Shown here in pieces: positions 27,518 to 37,393 of a stretch of 64,000 nt of DNA. The DNA comes from Corynebacterium sp. zg-331. Its GTDB lineage: Bacteria > Actinomycetota > Actinomycetes > Mycobacteriales > Mycobacteriaceae. The notes beneath the pieces are model-generated. The model saw only the letters and a program-made list of their open reading frames with translations, was not told the origin of the DNA and ran no database searches. The stretch spans positions 1 to 64,000 of the forward strand of contig NZ_JACMYD010000002.1 in NCBI RefSeq assembly GCF_014267345.1. Reading direction: 5' to 3'. Every line of letters starts with the position of its first letter. Positions within the stretch are counted from its first letter, which is position 1. Made by a program: the position numbers and the translations under genes.

Positions 27518-29641
27518 CTAGACCTCACGGCCCGTGGCCTTATTGACCGCCCAGGCGTACTCGAAGGCCGTCTGCTTCCAGCGGGCGTAGCGCCCCGAGA
27601 CCCCGCCGTGCCCGGCGGACATCTCCGTCTTGAGCAGGAACTCCCCGCCGGTGGCGGTGGCGCGCAGCCGCGCGATCCACTTGGCCGGCTCCACGTAGAG
27701 CACCCGGGTATCGTTGAGCGAGGTCACCGCCAGGATGTCCGGGTAAGCCTTAGCCGCCACGTTCTCGTAGGGGGAATAGGAGGCCATGTAGTCGTAGACC
27801 TTCGCGTCGTGCAGGGGATCGCCCCATTCCTCCCACTCCCCCACCGTCAGCGGCAGCTCCGGCATGAGCATGGAGGTCAGCGGGTCCACAAACGGCACGA
27901 TCGCCTGGATTCCGGCGAAGCGATCCCCCGCCATGTTCGCCACCGCCCCCATGAGCATGCCTCCCGCCGAGCCCCCCTCGGCCACCATCGACTCCGGGGA
28001 GGACACTCCCCGGGCGATGAGGTCGTCGGCCACCGCGATGTAGTCGGTGAAGGTGTTCTTCTTCTCCAGCATCTTGCCGTGGTCGTACCACCCCCGGCCC
28101 CTCTCCCCGCCGCCGCGCACGTGCGCCACCGCGAAGATCATGCCGCGATCGAGCAGGGAGAGCCGGGAGACGGAAAACGCCGGGTCCGTGGAGGCCTCGT
28201 AGGAGCCGTAGGCGTACAGCAGGGTGGGGGTGGGCGAGGAGGTATCGAGGTCGGCGCGGTGGACCACGGAGACGGGTATCCGGGCGCCGTCGGCGGCCCG
28301 GGTCCACAGCCGGTAGGCGGTGTACTCGGCGGGGTCGTATCCGCCCAGCACCGTTTGCTGCTTGCGCACCTCGCGCCGCCCGGTGGCCACCGTGAGGTCG
28401 ATGATCTGCGCGGGGGTGATAAAGGAACCGTAGCTCAGGCGGATGACCGGGGCGTCCCACTCCGGGTTGCCCAGCACGCCCACGGTGTAGAGCTCCTCCT
28501 CGAAGTCCAGCTCCGTAAAATCCGTGTAGCCCTCCTCGCCGAGCATCATCACGGCGGCCCGCCCGATGGCGTCGCGGCGATAGGCCACCACGATCTGCCC
28601 GGCATAGGTGTCCACCCCCTCCACGCGCACGTCCTCGCGGTGGGCCAGCAGCTCGCGCAGCTCGGTGAGCGCGGGCAGCGGCGCCCCCACCGCGCACTCA
28701 CCCACCGCGAAGTTCGGCCCGGTGGCGTTGTGCGTGACCACCCAGCGGTCCTCCCCCGCCACCACCGCGTGATCCACGGAGTACTCCACCCCGGTGCGCC
28801 GGGGCCACAGCACCTCGAACTCCCCCTGAGGATTCGTCATATCCAGCACCCACGTCTCCGAGGTGATCTTGGAGGCGGACTCGATCACCAGGTAGCGCTC
28901 CGAGCGGGTGGCGCCCACCCCGGTGCTAAACCGACCGTCGGGCTCGTGGAACACCCGCACGTCGCTGGACTGCGGGGTGCCCACCTTGTGCCGCCACACG
29001 GAATCCGGCCGCCAGGCCTCGTCCACGCGCTGATAGAACAGGTAGTCCTCGCCCGCCCAGGTGGCGCCGTAGAAGATCCCCTCCAGGCGATCCGGCAGCA
29101 GCTCGCCCGTGGCGAGATCCTTGATGCACAGGTCGAAGCGCTCGTCGCCGGAGGTGTCCACGGAATACGCCAGGTAGCGCCCCGAGGTGGTCACGCTGGA
29201 GGCCCCGAGGGAGAAGAACTCGTGGCCCTCCGCCAGCTCGTTGAGGTCCAGCAGCACCTCCTCGCCCGGGACCTCGCCCTCCTGGGGGATCTCCGGGGGC
29301 GTCCAGGGATCGTGGGCGGCGTCCACCGGCAGGCGGCAGGACAGCCCGTAGTCCTTGCCCTCAATGGTGCGCCCGTAGTACCAAAAGTCCCCGGCGCGGG
29401 TGGGCACGGACATGTCCGTCTCCTGCACGCGGGACGTGATCTCCCCGTAGATCGCCTCCGTGAGCCCCTCCAGGTGCGCGGTGCGGGCCTGCGTGTACGC
29501 GTTCTCCGCCTCCAGGTAGGCCAGGGTCTCCGGGGACTGCTTATCGCGCAGCCACTCGTAATTGTCCACGAACTCCCGGCCGTGGTAGCGGCGGGTGACG
29601 GGATGGACGGGGGCCACGGGTGCTTGTGCGTTCTCAGGCAT
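27518..29641 (-). CDS. ptrB: Oligopeptidase B (prolyl oligopeptidase family, S9A)
   Basis: 707 residues. N-terminal beta-propeller domain (HGREFVDNYEWLRDKQSPETLAYLEAEN is the family start), C-terminal alpha/beta hydrolase with GGSAGG (Ser about 558), and the catalytic His in EMSAGHGGVSGRY. It cleaves short peptides after basic residues in the cytoplasm. ATG at 29641 lies 7 nt after TACCAT (29654-29649) and has no ribosome site, so it is probably leaderless. Confidence 0.92.
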   Translation of the reverse strand: MPENAQAPVAPVHPVTRRYHGREFVDNYEWLRDKQSPETLAYLEAENAYTQARTAHLEGLTEAIYGEITSRVQETDMSVPTRAGDFWYYGRTIEGKDYGLSCRLPVDAAHDPWTPPEIPQEGEVPGEEVLLDLNELAEGHEFFSLGASSVTTSGRYLAYSVDTSGDERFDLCIKDLATGELLPDRLEGIFYGATWAGEDYLFYQRVDEAWRPDSVWRHKVGTPQSSDVRVFHEPDGRFSTGVGATRSERYLVIESASKITSETWVLDMTNPQGEFEVLWPRRTGVEYSVDHAVVAGEDRWVVTHNATGPNFAVGECAVGAPLPALTELRELLAHREDVRVEGVDTYAGQIVVAYRRDAIGRAAVMMLGEEGYTDFTELDFEEELYTVGVLGNPEWDAPVIRLSYGSFITPAQIIDLTVATGRREVRKQQTVLGGYDPAEYTAYRLWTRAADGARIPVSVVHRADLDTSSPTPTLLYAYGSYEASTDPAFSVSRLSLLDRGMIFAVAHVRGGGERGRGWYDHGKMLEKKNTFTDYIAVADDLIARGVSSPESMVAEGGSAGGMLMGAVANMAGDRFAGIQAIVPFVDPLTSMLMPELPLTVGEWEEWGDPLHDAKVYDYMASYSPYENVAAKAYPDILAVTSLNDTRVLYVEPAKWIARLRATATGGEFLLKTEMSAGHGGVSGRYARWKQTAFEYAWAVNKATGREV

Positions 29642-29794
29642 GGGCTCGATGGTAGCGCCTCGGCGGGACGCCTATCGACGCCCCTTCGCCTCCAACGCTT
29701 TCCCTTTCCCCCGAAAGCGTTGATGATAGAAAGCATCATTTCCCCAGGGGGCCGCACCTCAGGCGGCGGGGATAGTATTTTCGGGAGGACAATC

Positions 29795-30751
29795 ATGAAG
29801 CAGGACGCTTCCCAGGCGGTAGCGCTCTATACCTCGCGCAACGGTGAGGTCACCCTCGAGGTGACCACCACAGAGGGATCGGTGTGGTTGAACCGGCGGC
29901 AGCTGGCCGCCTTATTCGGCCGCGACATCAAGACCATCGGCAAGCACATCGCCCGCGCCCTGGCGGAGGAGCTCAAGGGCATGGCAACTGTCGCAAATTT
30001 TGCGACAGTTGCCCGAGAAGGAACACGCGAAGTCACCCGCCAGGTCGAACACTACAACCTAGACATGGTGCTCTCCGTGGGCTACCGGGTAAAATCCGCC
30101 GAGGGCGTACACTTCCGCCGCTGGGCCAACACCGTGCTCAAGCGGTACCTGGTGGAGGGCGCGGCCCTCAACGAGCCCCGCCTGCGCGATCTCCAACGCA
30201 TAATAGAGATCATGAAACGCTCGGATCACCCGCCGCTCTCGAGAGCCGCCGACATCATCGCCCGCTACCTGCCGAGCCTCGCGCTCCTCCAGGATTACGA
30301 TAACGGCGCGGTGCCCACCGAACCCCGCACCACCGCCCGCTGGGTCTTGACCGAACAGGAGGCCCGCGCGATCGTCGCGCGAGTCGCGTCCGAGTTCCCC
30401 GACAACACCCTGCTGGGGCGCGAACGCGGCGACTCCCTGGCGGCCGTTCTCGGCGCGATCTATCAGAGCTTCGATGGGCGCGACCTCTACCCCACGGCGG
30501 AGGAGAAGGCCGCCAACCTGCTCTACCTCATGGTCAAGGATCACCCTCTGTCCGACGGCAATAAGCGCAGCGCCGCCGCCCTCTTTGTCACCTTCCTCGA
30601 ACACCACGGCCTGCTCACCGACGCCGCCGGCACCCGGCGCATCGCCAATAACACCCTGACCGCGCTCACCCTCATGGTGGCGATGAGCCGCCCCCGGGAA
30701 AAGGACCTGATGACGGCCCTGCTGGTGCGCATGATCACCGAGGAGCACTAG
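29795..30751 (+). CDS. RhuM-type protein fused to a Fic/DOC domain
   Basis: 318 residues. Residues 1-150 are the RhuM virulence-protein domain (GSVWLNRRQLAALFGRDIKTIGKHI...YNLDMVLSVGYRVKSAEGVHFRRWANTVLKRYLVEG), which resembles a DNA-binding antirepressor fold. Residues 210-318 are a Fic/DOC domain with HPLSDGNKRSAA, the Fic core HxFx(D/E)GNxR with Leu for Phe, so AMP- or phospho-transfer to a target protein is likely. No antitoxin helix motif is obvious. ATG follows GGGAGGA by 5-6 nt; divergent from ptrB, convergent and 17-nt overlapping with pabC. A lone gene of a type often carried on mobile elements. Confidence 0.88.
   Translation: MKQDASQAVALYTSRNGEVTLEVTTTEGSVWLNRRQLAALFGRDIKTIGKHIARALAEELKGMATVANFATVAREGTREVTRQVEHYNLDMVLSVGYRVKSAEGVHFRRWANTVLKRYLVEGAALNEPRLRDLQRIIEIMKRSDHPPLSRAADIIARYLPSLALLQDYDNGAVPTEPRTTARWVLTEQEARAIVARVASEFPDNTLLGRERGDSLAAVLGAIYQSFDGRDLYPTAEEKAANLLYLMVKDHPLSDGNKRSAAALFVTFLEHHGLLTDAAGTRRIANNTLTALTLMVAMSRPREKDLMTALLVRMITEEH
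29983..30013. repeat. 31-bp perfect palindrome inside the RhuM-Fic gene
   Basis: Two 15-nt arms (GGCAACTGTCGCAAA and its complement) around a single T. It encodes ATVANFATVA, a doubled peptide phrase also found in other RhuM proteins as I recall, so it may be coding-driven, but the perfect symmetry goes beyond what the protein requires. Confidence 0.85.
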
Positions 30752-31364
30752 CCCCCCACCACCCCACCACCTCGGTCGCCCCGTGCAGGCTGCTCAGCGC
30801 CCAGCACCGCAAAGAAGGCGCCTCCTCCAGAAAGACGGCCTGAGTGCGCACCGGCCCCGGCCAGCTTCTCGCCCACAGCCGCTCGGTCACGCTCGGCAGG
30901 CGCGGCCCCGGCGGACGGATCAGGGTCCTTCCCCGAGCAAAAAGCAGCGTGGCGGTGGCGGCCTCCACCACCGCGCCGTCGCGATGGAGCACGGCGTCAT
31001 CCGCTCCGTGTGCGCGCGCCCGTTCGCGCAGGTTCAGCAGGGCGGGCATGTCCGGCCCCTTGTGCCCCGGGTGGCTGCGCCCGTCGGGGTGCTCGGGGAT
31101 CCACAGCGTCGTGGTGGCTCGCCGCGCGGGCGCCGGGCGCATGGTGAGCTCCCAGCGCCCCTCGCGGGCCTCGATCTTGGGGAACCACTCGCCGCGCGCC
31201 CGGGCGCAGGCCGCGCGCACCTCGTCGAGGAAGGAGGCGGAGGGTGGTTGCCCCGTGAGCTCCCGGCAGGAGGCCGCGAACCTTTCCAGGTGCAGCTCGA
31301 GGCCCGCCGCCCGGCCGTCGCGCACCAGCCAGGAATCCAGCACCACGGGGTGGGCGGGGCTCAC
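30735..31364 (-). CDS. pabC: Aminodeoxychorismate lyase (class IV aminotransferase)
   Basis: 209 residues, shorter than typical PabC. Visible parts: LHLERFAASCREL, an Arg-rich central strand, NLRERARAHGADDAVLHRDGAVVEAATATLLF (the E-x-T cofactor-phosphate region). It should convert 4-amino-4-deoxychorismate to p-aminobenzoate and pyruvate for folate. The GTG start overlaps the pabAB stop (GTGA). Confidence 0.82.
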   Translation of the reverse strand: MSPAHPVVLDSWLVRDGRAAGLELHLERFAASCRELTGQPPSASFLDEVRAACARARGEWFPKIEAREGRWELTMRPAPARRATTTLWIPEHPDGRSHPGHKGPDMPALLNLRERARAHGADDAVLHRDGAVVEAATATLLFARGRTLIRPPGPRLPSVTERLWARSWPGPVRTQAVFLEEAPSLRCWALSSLHGATEVVGWWGASAPR

Positions 31365-33136
31365 GGGAACTCCACCTCGGCGAGGGCGCGCACCGGCCGG
31401 GCCTTGGTGATGATCTCCCGGTATTCCTCCTCCGGGTCGGAGGCCGCCAGGATCGCCCCGCCCACCCCGTAGCTGAGGCGGCCGGCCTCCTCCACCAGGG
31501 TGCGGATGGTCATGGACAGGTCCACGGTGCCGTCGAGGCCGACGTACCCGATCGCCCCGGAATACACCCCGCGCTCCCCCTCCTCCAGGTCGGCCAGGAT
31601 CTCCATCGTGCGCTTCTTCGGCGCACCCGTCATGGAGCCGCCCGGAAAGGCGGCCCGGATCAGCTCCCAGGGGCTTGCCGCCAGCTCGGCGCGCACGGTG
31701 CTCACCAGCTGATGGACGGTGGCATAGGTCTCCACCTCGAAGAGCGGTTCGGCGCGCACGGTGCCGGGCCGGGCCACGCGGGTCAGGTCGTGGCGCACGA
31801 GGTCCACCACCATGAGGTTTTCCGCGCGATCCTTGGGGTTGCGGGCCAGGTCCTCGCGCAGCGCCGCGTCCCGGCTCGCGGTGGCCCCCCGCGGCCGGGT
31901 GCCCTTGATGGGGCGCGACTGCACCACCCCGCCGCGCACCCGCAGAAAGGTCTCCGGGGAGGTGCTCATGATCTGCGTGCCGCCCCAGCGCAGGTACGCC
32001 CCGGAGGGGGTGGGGTTGGCTCTCCGCAGCGCGAGGTAATCGGCCAGGCCCAGGCCCGGGGACTCGCCGCGCAGGGAGGTGGTCAGGCAGGCCTCGTAGG
32101 TCTCCCCCGCGGCGATGGCGCGCTGCAGCCGCGCGATCTTATCCAGGTACTCCGCCTCGGTATCCGCGCAGCACAGGGTGGGGCGCGGCGCACGGGGGTC
32201 CATCGCGCGCGGCGGGCCGGACAGGGCGCGCTCGGCCTCCTCGAACCAAGTCTCGTCCAGGGCCAGCAGGTGGACGCCCGTGGGGCCGACCACCGCGGCG
32301 GCGTCGGCGAAGCGGAAGTGCTCGCCGTGGGGGTAGGTGAGGTAGCCCACCCAGCCGAGGGTGGGGGCAAAGGGCAGTTCCGGCACCATGACCTCGGCCG
32401 CCCCCGCCACCGCCTCCGGGGCGTGCGCGCGGGGGGCGGACAGGAAGCTGTAGCCTTCCCCGGTGGAATCGTCCAGCCACAGGGCATACTCGGCCGTGGC
32501 GTAGAGGCGTCGGTAGACCCCCACCGCGTCGAGGGGACAATCCGCGAGATGGCGGTGGTGTATGCGCACCGCGTGACGACGCCGCACCATCGCCACGAAG
32601 TTATGGATCACCCGCTCCGCCCGGGGCGCGCCGATGGATTCCGGGTGAAACTGCACCCCCCACCAGGGCTTCTCCCGGTGGCGCAGCCCCATCACCAGAC
32701 CCTCGGCGGTGCGCGCGATCACCTCCAGGCAGTCCGGCACCTCGGTGACGGCCAGGGAGTGATAGCGCACGGCGGCAAAGGGGGACCCCAGGCCGGCAAA
32801 GAGCTCGGCACCATCGTGGTATATCTCGCTGATCTCCCCGTGCGCGGGCGGCACCTGCTCCACCGCGCCGCCGCATTCCTGGGCGATGAGCTGGTGGCCC
32901 AGGCACACCCCCAGCACCGGCAGGCCCCGGCGCAGGGCCGCCGCGCTGCTCCCCACGTCCCCGGGCACCCCGGGGTGGCCGGGGCCGGGGGAGAGGACCA
33001 CGGCCTGGATGCCTTCCCAGCGCACGGGCTCGGTGTTCCCCTGCACCCGCACCCTGGCCCCGGCGCGGCGCAGGGCCTCGACGATGTTCAGGGTAAAGGA
33101 ATCCTGATTGTCAATCACCAGCACCGAGACGGACAT
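31361..33136 (-). CDS. pabAB: Aminodeoxychorismate synthase, fused PabA-PabB
   Basis: 591 residues. Residues 1-190: class I glutaminase with LGVCLGHQ (Cys78) and VQFHPESIG. Residues 200-591: chorismate-binding PabB with ATAEYALWLDDSTGEGYSF, IKGTRPRG, AENLMVVDLVRHDL, PGGSMTGAPK and VYSGAIGY. It makes ADC from chorismate and glutamine. The ATG at 33136 is 8 nt downstream of TAGCAT (33150-33145) with no Shine-Dalgarno, so it is likely leaderless. Two-gene operon with pabC. Confidence 0.93.
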   Translation of the reverse strand: MSVSVLVIDNQDSFTLNIVEALRRAGARVRVQGNTEPVRWEGIQAVVLSPGPGHPGVPGDVGSSAAALRRGLPVLGVCLGHQLIAQECGGAVEQVPPAHGEISEIYHDGAELFAGLGSPFAAVRYHSLAVTEVPDCLEVIARTAEGLVMGLRHREKPWWGVQFHPESIGAPRAERVIHNFVAMVRRRHAVRIHHRHLADCPLDAVGVYRRLYATAEYALWLDDSTGEGYSFLSAPRAHAPEAVAGAAEVMVPELPFAPTLGWVGYLTYPHGEHFRFADAAAVVGPTGVHLLALDETWFEEAERALSGPPRAMDPRAPRPTLCCADTEAEYLDKIARLQRAIAAGETYEACLTTSLRGESPGLGLADYLALRRANPTPSGAYLRWGGTQIMSTSPETFLRVRGGVVQSRPIKGTRPRGATASRDAALREDLARNPKDRAENLMVVDLVRHDLTRVARPGTVRAEPLFEVETYATVHQLVSTVRAELAASPWELIRAAFPGGSMTGAPKKRTMEILADLEEGERGVYSGAIGYVGLDGTVDLSMTIRTLVEEAGRLSYGVGGAILAASDPEEEYREIITKARPVRALAEVEFP

Positions 33137-33165
33137 GGGCACCGATGCTAGCCCACCGCGCGGGC

Positions 33166-33597
33166 TCACTCGTCCAGGAGGGATCGGAAAAATCTCTCCA
33201 GGACGGGCAGGGCGCGCGCCACGTCCTCGCGCTCGCGCTCGGACAGCCGCGCCATGGCCGGGGACAGGCGCTTGTTGCGGGCGGTCACGGTCAGGTGCAG
33301 GGCGTTGAGCCCGGCATCGGTAATGGCCACCAGCACGCCCCGGGCATCCATGGGATCCGGGCGGCGCTCCACGTATCCGGCGTTTTCCAGCCGCGTGACC
33401 TGTTGGCTGGCGCTGGCGGTGCTGATCCCGCTCAGCGTGGCGATGGTGGTGACCGGAAGCGGCCCCTGCTTGAGCGCCATGAGGGTGCCCACCTGCGTGG
33501 TGGCCAACTCGCCCTCCCGATCCAGCAGCCGCAACGCGTACACCCCCAGGCGGAGGCTTTCGCGGAGTTGAGCGGCGAGGGCATCGGGGGTGTTCAT
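33166..33597 (-). CDS. MarR-family transcriptional regulator
   Basis: 143 residues. Winged helix-turn-helix: TIATLSGISTASASQQVTRLENAGYVERRPDPMDARGVLVAITDAGL, flanked by dimerisation helices. Probable leaderless start: TATACT at 33611-33606, 8 nt before ATG. It lies just upstream of pabAB on the same strand (29 nt gap), so it could regulate pabAB or itself. Ligand unknown. Confidence 0.85.
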   Translation of the reverse strand: MNTPDALAAQLRESLRLGVYALRLLDREGELATTQVGTLMALKQGPLPVTTIATLSGISTASASQQVTRLENAGYVERRPDPMDARGVLVAITDAGLNALHLTVTARNKRLSPAMARLSEREREDVARALPVLERFFRSLLDE

Positions 33598-33656
33598 GCC
33601 AGGGCAGTATATTGCGCCTGGACCATTTCTCCAACATCGCGCCGCATTAATATGCT

Positions 33657-33678
33657 GTACCGATTCAGGGCACGGTAC
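33657..33678. promoter_or_regulatory. Inverted repeat upstream of the MarR gene
   Basis: GTACCG, 10 nt, CGGTAC. It is located 60-80 bp upstream of the MarR start and just downstream of the purC stop. Candidate operator; too A/T-rich and without a T tract to be a clear terminator. Confidence 0.35.
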
Positions 33679-33705
33679 CAGCGGCTTTTCCCGATCACCG
33701 GCGCG

Positions 33706-34599
33706 CTACACGCACACCCCCACCCAGCGGCAGAACTTCTCCCCGGAAATCTTCTCGTAGGCCTCCACGTAGCGCTCCCGGGTGGCCTCCACCACGGAAC
33801 CGGGCAGGGCGGGCGGCTGCTCCCCGGAGTTCTTATCCCATCCGGACTTAGGCCCGGTGAGCCAATTGCGCACGTACTGCTTGTCGAAGCTGGGCTGCAC
33901 CTTGCCCGGCGCATACCCTTCGGCGGGCCAGTAGCGGGAGGAATCCGGCGTGAGCACCTCATCGGCCAGCACCAGGGCTCCGGAGGAATCCACCCCAAAC
34001 TCCAGCTTGGTATCCGCCAGGATCAGGCCACGCTCCTCCGCGAGGGCCGCCGCCTGGGAATACACCGCCAGGGTGGTATCGCGCAGCTGCTCGGCGCGCT
34101 CCTGGCCCAGGCTCTCCACCACGTAATCGAAGGAGACGTTCTCATCGTGCTCCCCCTGCTCCGCCTTGGTGGCCGGGGTAAAGATGGGCTCCGGCAGCCG
34201 GGAGGCCTCCGTCAGGCCCTCCGGCAGGGCGATGCCGCACACCATGCCATCCTTCTTGTACTCCGCCAGCCCGGAGCCGGTGAGGTAGCCTCGGGCCACG
34301 CATTCGAAGGGCTGCATGGCCAGCTTCTTACACACCATCGCCCGGCCCAGCACCTTCTCCGGGATCCGGGGATCGTCGGCCGGGCCGGCCAGGTGATGGG
34401 GCACGTCCAGGGCACCGAAGAAGTAGAAGCTCATGGCCGTGAGGATCCTGCCCTTATCGGGGATCTCCGTGTCCAGGATGTGATCGTAGGCGGAGATTCG
34501 ATCCGAGGCGACGATGAGCAGGTGATCCTCGTCGATCTCGTAGATCTCCCGCACCTTGCCCGCCGAGACGTGGCGGTATTCCGACAGTTCAGGACGCAT
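33706..34599 (-). CDS. purC: Phosphoribosylaminoimidazole-succinocarboxamide synthase
   Basis: 297 residues, normal length for actinobacterial Pur[33 protein letters not shown] at the start, [25 protein letters not shown] and [14 protein letters not shown]. It joins CAIR and aspartate with ATP. The ATG at 34599 is 7 nt after TAGACT (34612-34607), fitting a leaderless mRNA; the upstream in-frame GTG is ignored. Confidence 0.95.
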   Translation of the reverse strand: MRPELSEYRHVSAGKVREIYEIDEDHLLIVASDRISAYDHILDTEIPDKGRILTAMSFYFFGALDVPHHLAGPADDPRIPEKVLGRAMVCKKLAMQPFECVARGYLTGSGLAEYKKDGMVCGIALPEGLTEASRLPEPIFTPATKAEQGEHDENVSFDYVVESLGQERAEQLRDTTLAVYSQAAALAEERGLILADTKLEFGVDSSGALVLADEVLTPDSSRYWPAEGYAPGKVQPSFDKQYVRNWLTGPKSGWDKNSGEQPPALPGSVVEATRERYVEAYEKISGEKFCRWVGVCV

Positions 34600-34647
34600 G
34601 ACTGGGAGTCTAACCCCGCGCCCCACGCGGCGGTAATCAGGCGGGTC

Positions 34648-36078
34648 TTAAAGTATCTCCCCGCCCGCGTACTGGGCGGCCTGCGGGTATCGCTCCACCC
34701 AAACCGTCGCCCGCGCCAAAACCCGGGACACCTGGGACTGCGCCGCACCGATGAAGGCGCGGCGATCTGCCAGGGCGGCATCCAAGTCGGCCGCGGACAG
34801 CGGCAGGCGGTCATCGGCCGCCAGGCGCTCCACCAGGTTCTGCTCGGCGCCGTTTTCCCGCATGTCCAGGGCCACCGCCACCGCGTTTTCCTTGATGACC
34901 TCGTGGGCCACCTCGCGGCCCACCCCGGCACGCACCGCCGCCATGAGAATGCGGGTGGTGGCCAAGAAGGGCAGGTAGCGCTCCAGCTCCCGCTCGATTA
35001 TGGCGGGAAAGGCACCGAACTCCGCCAGCACGGTCAAGAAGGTCTCGCACATGCCGTCGAAGGCAAAGAACGCATCGGGCAGCGCCACGCGGCGCACCAC
35101 CGAGCAGAACACGTCGCCCTCGTTCCACTGCTGGCCGGCAAGGTCGGCGGTCATAGTGAGGTAGCCGCGCAGGATCACCTGGAGACCCCCCACGCGCTCG
35201 CAGGAGCGCGCGTTCATCTTGTGCGGCATGGCGGACGAACCCACCTGCCCCTCCTTGAACCCCTCCGTGACCGTCTCGTTGCCCGCCATGAGCCGGATGG
35301 TGGTGGCCAGCGAGGACGGGCCCGCACCCAGCTGCACCAGGGCGGAGAGGGCGTCAAAGTCCAGCGAGCGAGGGTAGACCTGGCCCACGGAGTCGAAGGT
35401 GCGCTCGAATCCCAGGTGAGCGGCAATGCGCCGCTCCAGCTGCTCCAGCTTAGCCTCGTCGCCGCCCAACAGATCCAGCATGTCCTGGCTGGTGCCCATC
35501 GGCCCCTTGATGCCGCGCAGCGGGTAGCGCGACAGCAGCTCCTCCACCCGCTCCAGGGCCACCAGCATCTCATCGGCCGCAGACGCAAAGCGCTTGCCCA
35601 GGGTGGTCGCCTGGGCGGCCACGTTGTGGGAGCGCCCCGCCATCACCAGGGCCTGATACTCGGCGGCGCGCTCGGCCACCCGGCGCACCACCGCCACCGC
35701 CTTGTCCCGCGCCGCCTCTAAGGAGCGGTGAATCTGCAGCTGCTCCACGTTTTCCGTGAGGTCGCGGCTGGTCATGCCCTTGTGAATGTGCTCCCACCCG
35801 GCCAGGGCGTTAAACTCCTCGATCCGGGCCTTGACGTCGTGGCGGGTGACCTTTTCCCGCCGCGCGATGGAGTCCAGATCCACCCGCTCCACCACGGCCT
35901 CGTAGGCCTCGATCGCCTCGGCGGGGATATCCACGCCGAGGTCGCGCTGGGCGCGCATGACGGCGATCCACAGCTGCCGCTCCAGGACGATCTTGTGCTC
36001 GGGCGACCACAGCAGGGTCAGCTCCGGGGAGGCGTAGCGAGACGCCAGGACGTTTGAGATCTTCTTTTTCTCAGCCAC
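34648..36078 (-). CDS. purB: Adenylosuccinate lyase
   Basis: 476 residues of the fumarase/aspartase superfamily. Signature GSSAMPHKMNARSCERV (flexible loop with catalytic Ser) and TSRDLTENVEQLQIHRSLEAAR. It cleaves SAICAR and adenylosuccinate, releasing fumarate. The GTG at 36078 is chosen because the in-frame ATG at 36087 is part of the -10 hexamer TAGAAT (36091-36086), whose spacing to the GTG is 7 nt, as in the leaderless neighbours. Confidence 0.92.
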   Translation of the reverse strand: MAEKKKISNVLASRYASPELTLLWSPEHKIVLERQLWIAVMRAQRDLGVDIPAEAIEAYEAVVERVDLDSIARREKVTRHDVKARIEEFNALAGWEHIHKGMTSRDLTENVEQLQIHRSLEAARDKAVAVVRRVAERAAEYQALVMAGRSHNVAAQATTLGKRFASAADEMLVALERVEELLSRYPLRGIKGPMGTSQDMLDLLGGDEAKLEQLERRIAAHLGFERTFDSVGQVYPRSLDFDALSALVQLGAGPSSLATTIRLMAGNETVTEGFKEGQVGSSAMPHKMNARSCERVGGLQVILRGYLTMTADLAGQQWNEGDVFCSVVRRVALPDAFFAFDGMCETFLTVLAEFGAFPAIIERELERYLPFLATTRILMAAVRAGVGREVAHEVIKENAVAVALDMRENGAEQNLVERLAADDRLPLSAADLDAALADRRAFIGAAQSQVSRVLARATVWVERYPQAAQYAGGEIL

Positions 36079-36108
36079 GCGCCTCATTCTACGGCCCCGG
36101 GCGGGCCG

Positions 36109-37386
36109 TCAGGGCACCGCGATCCGCCCCTGCTCGGCGGCCAGGCCGATGTCCCTGCGGTAAAAGGAACCCGGCAGCTCGATGCCCTCGATGAGCTCGT
36201 AGGCCCGGCGGCGGGCCTGGGCCAGGTCGGCCCCCGTGCCCACCACGGACAGCACGCGCCCCCCGGCGGAAACATAACCCCCCTCCGCCGCAGCCGCCGT
36301 TCCCGCGTGGAGGGTGTAGACCTGCTCCTTATCGCCCGGGATGCCCGCCAGGGCGTCCCCCGTGCGCGGGGACGCCGGGTAACCCTCGGCCGCCAGCACC
36401 ACGGTCACCGCGGAGCCTTCCCGCCACTCCAGGGGCGGCTGCTGGGCCAGGGTGCCGCGGGCCACGGCGTCGAGCAGCCCCGCCAGAGGCGTGCGCAGCA
36501 GGGAGAGCACCGCCTGGGTCTCGGGATCGCCAAAGCGGGCGTTGAACTCCACCACGGCGGGCCCGTCCGCGCCCCAGGCCAGCCCGGCGTAGAGCAGGCC
36601 GGAGTACGGGGTGCCGCGGGCCACCATCTCGTGAGCCACCGGCTCGCACACCTCCTTGACGATGCGCTCCACGCCGCCCTCCGGCAACCACGGCAGGGGC
36701 GCGTAGGCCCCCATGCCCCCGGTGTTGGGGCCCTCGTCGCCGTCGAAGGCGCGCTTGTGATCCTGGGCCGGCAGCAGCGGCACCACCGTCTCCCCGTCCA
36801 CCAGGCAAAACAGCGATACCTCGGGGCCGTCCAGGAAAGACTCCAACAGCACCGGGTTGCCCGAGGCCAGCACCGAGTCCACGTGGGCCCGGGCGGCAGG
36901 CCGATCCGGGGTCACCACCACGCCCTTGCCCCCGGCCAGGCCGTCGTCCTTGACCACCCAGGTGGGGCCGAAGCGATCCAGGGCGGCCTCGATCTGCGCG
37001 GCCTCGGCGCCGGGGGCGATCTGCTCGGCGGTGGCGGTGCGCACCCCGGCGGCCGCCATGACCTCCTTGGCAAAGGCCTTGGAGCCCTCCAGCCGCGCGG
37101 CGGCGCGGGAGGGACCGAATACCGCGAAGCCGGCGTCGCGCAGGGCGTCGCTGACGCCCGCCACCAGGGGCACCTCCGGGCCGATGACCACGAGGTCGGC
37201 GGCCAGCTCGCGGGCCAGAGCCACGGTGGCCGGCGCATCCGTCACGGACAGGGGGTGCGCGGTGGCCAGGGACTCCATGCCCGCGTTGCCAGGGGCCACG
37301 TGGAGGCTGGGGTGGGCGGGATCGAGGGAAAGGCCCCGCAGCAGGGCGTGTTCGCGCGCGCCGGCGCCGATGACCAGAATATTCAT
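36109..37386 (-). CDS. purD: Phosphoribosylamine-glycine ligase (GAR synthetase)
   Basis: 425 residues, ATP-grasp. Start [18 protein letters not shown], then [27 protein letters not shown] (ATP loop), [14 protein letters not shown] and [17 protein letters not shown]. Second step of de novo purine synthesis. Probably leaderless: TAGACT at 37399-37394, 7 nt before the ATG. Divergent from the HIT gene, only 36 bp away. Confidence 0.95.
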   Translation of the reverse strand: MNILVIGAGAREHALLRGLSLDPAHPSLHVAPGNAGMESLATAHPLSVTDAPATVALARELAADLVVIGPEVPLVAGVSDALRDAGFAVFGPSRAAARLEGSKAFAKEVMAAAGVRTATAEQIAPGAEAAQIEAALDRFGPTWVVKDDGLAGGKGVVVTPDRPAARAHVDSVLASGNPVLLESFLDGPEVSLFCLVDGETVVPLLPAQDHKRAFDGDEGPNTGGMGAYAPLPWLPEGGVERIVKEVCEPVAHEMVARGTPYSGLLYAGLAWGADGPAVVEFNARFGDPETQAVLSLLRTPLAGLLDAVARGTLAQQPPLEWREGSAVTVVLAAEGYPASPRTGDALAGIPGDKEQVYTLHAGTAAAAEGGYVSAGGRVLSVVGTGADLAQARRRAYELIEGIELPGSFYRRDIGLAAEQGRIAVP

Positions 37387-37393
37387 GGCCCCG

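Noticed and set aside
27503-29794. 5' extension of the RhuM-Fic frame by about 760 codons
   Set aside because: It is antisense to ptrB, has no recognisable domain, and the ATG at 29795 has a strong ribosome site where RhuM homology starts.
33137-33637. N-terminal extension of PabAB
   Set aside because: Overlaps the MarR gene on the same strand in another frame and shows no homology; the family starts at the VLVIDNQDSF strand.
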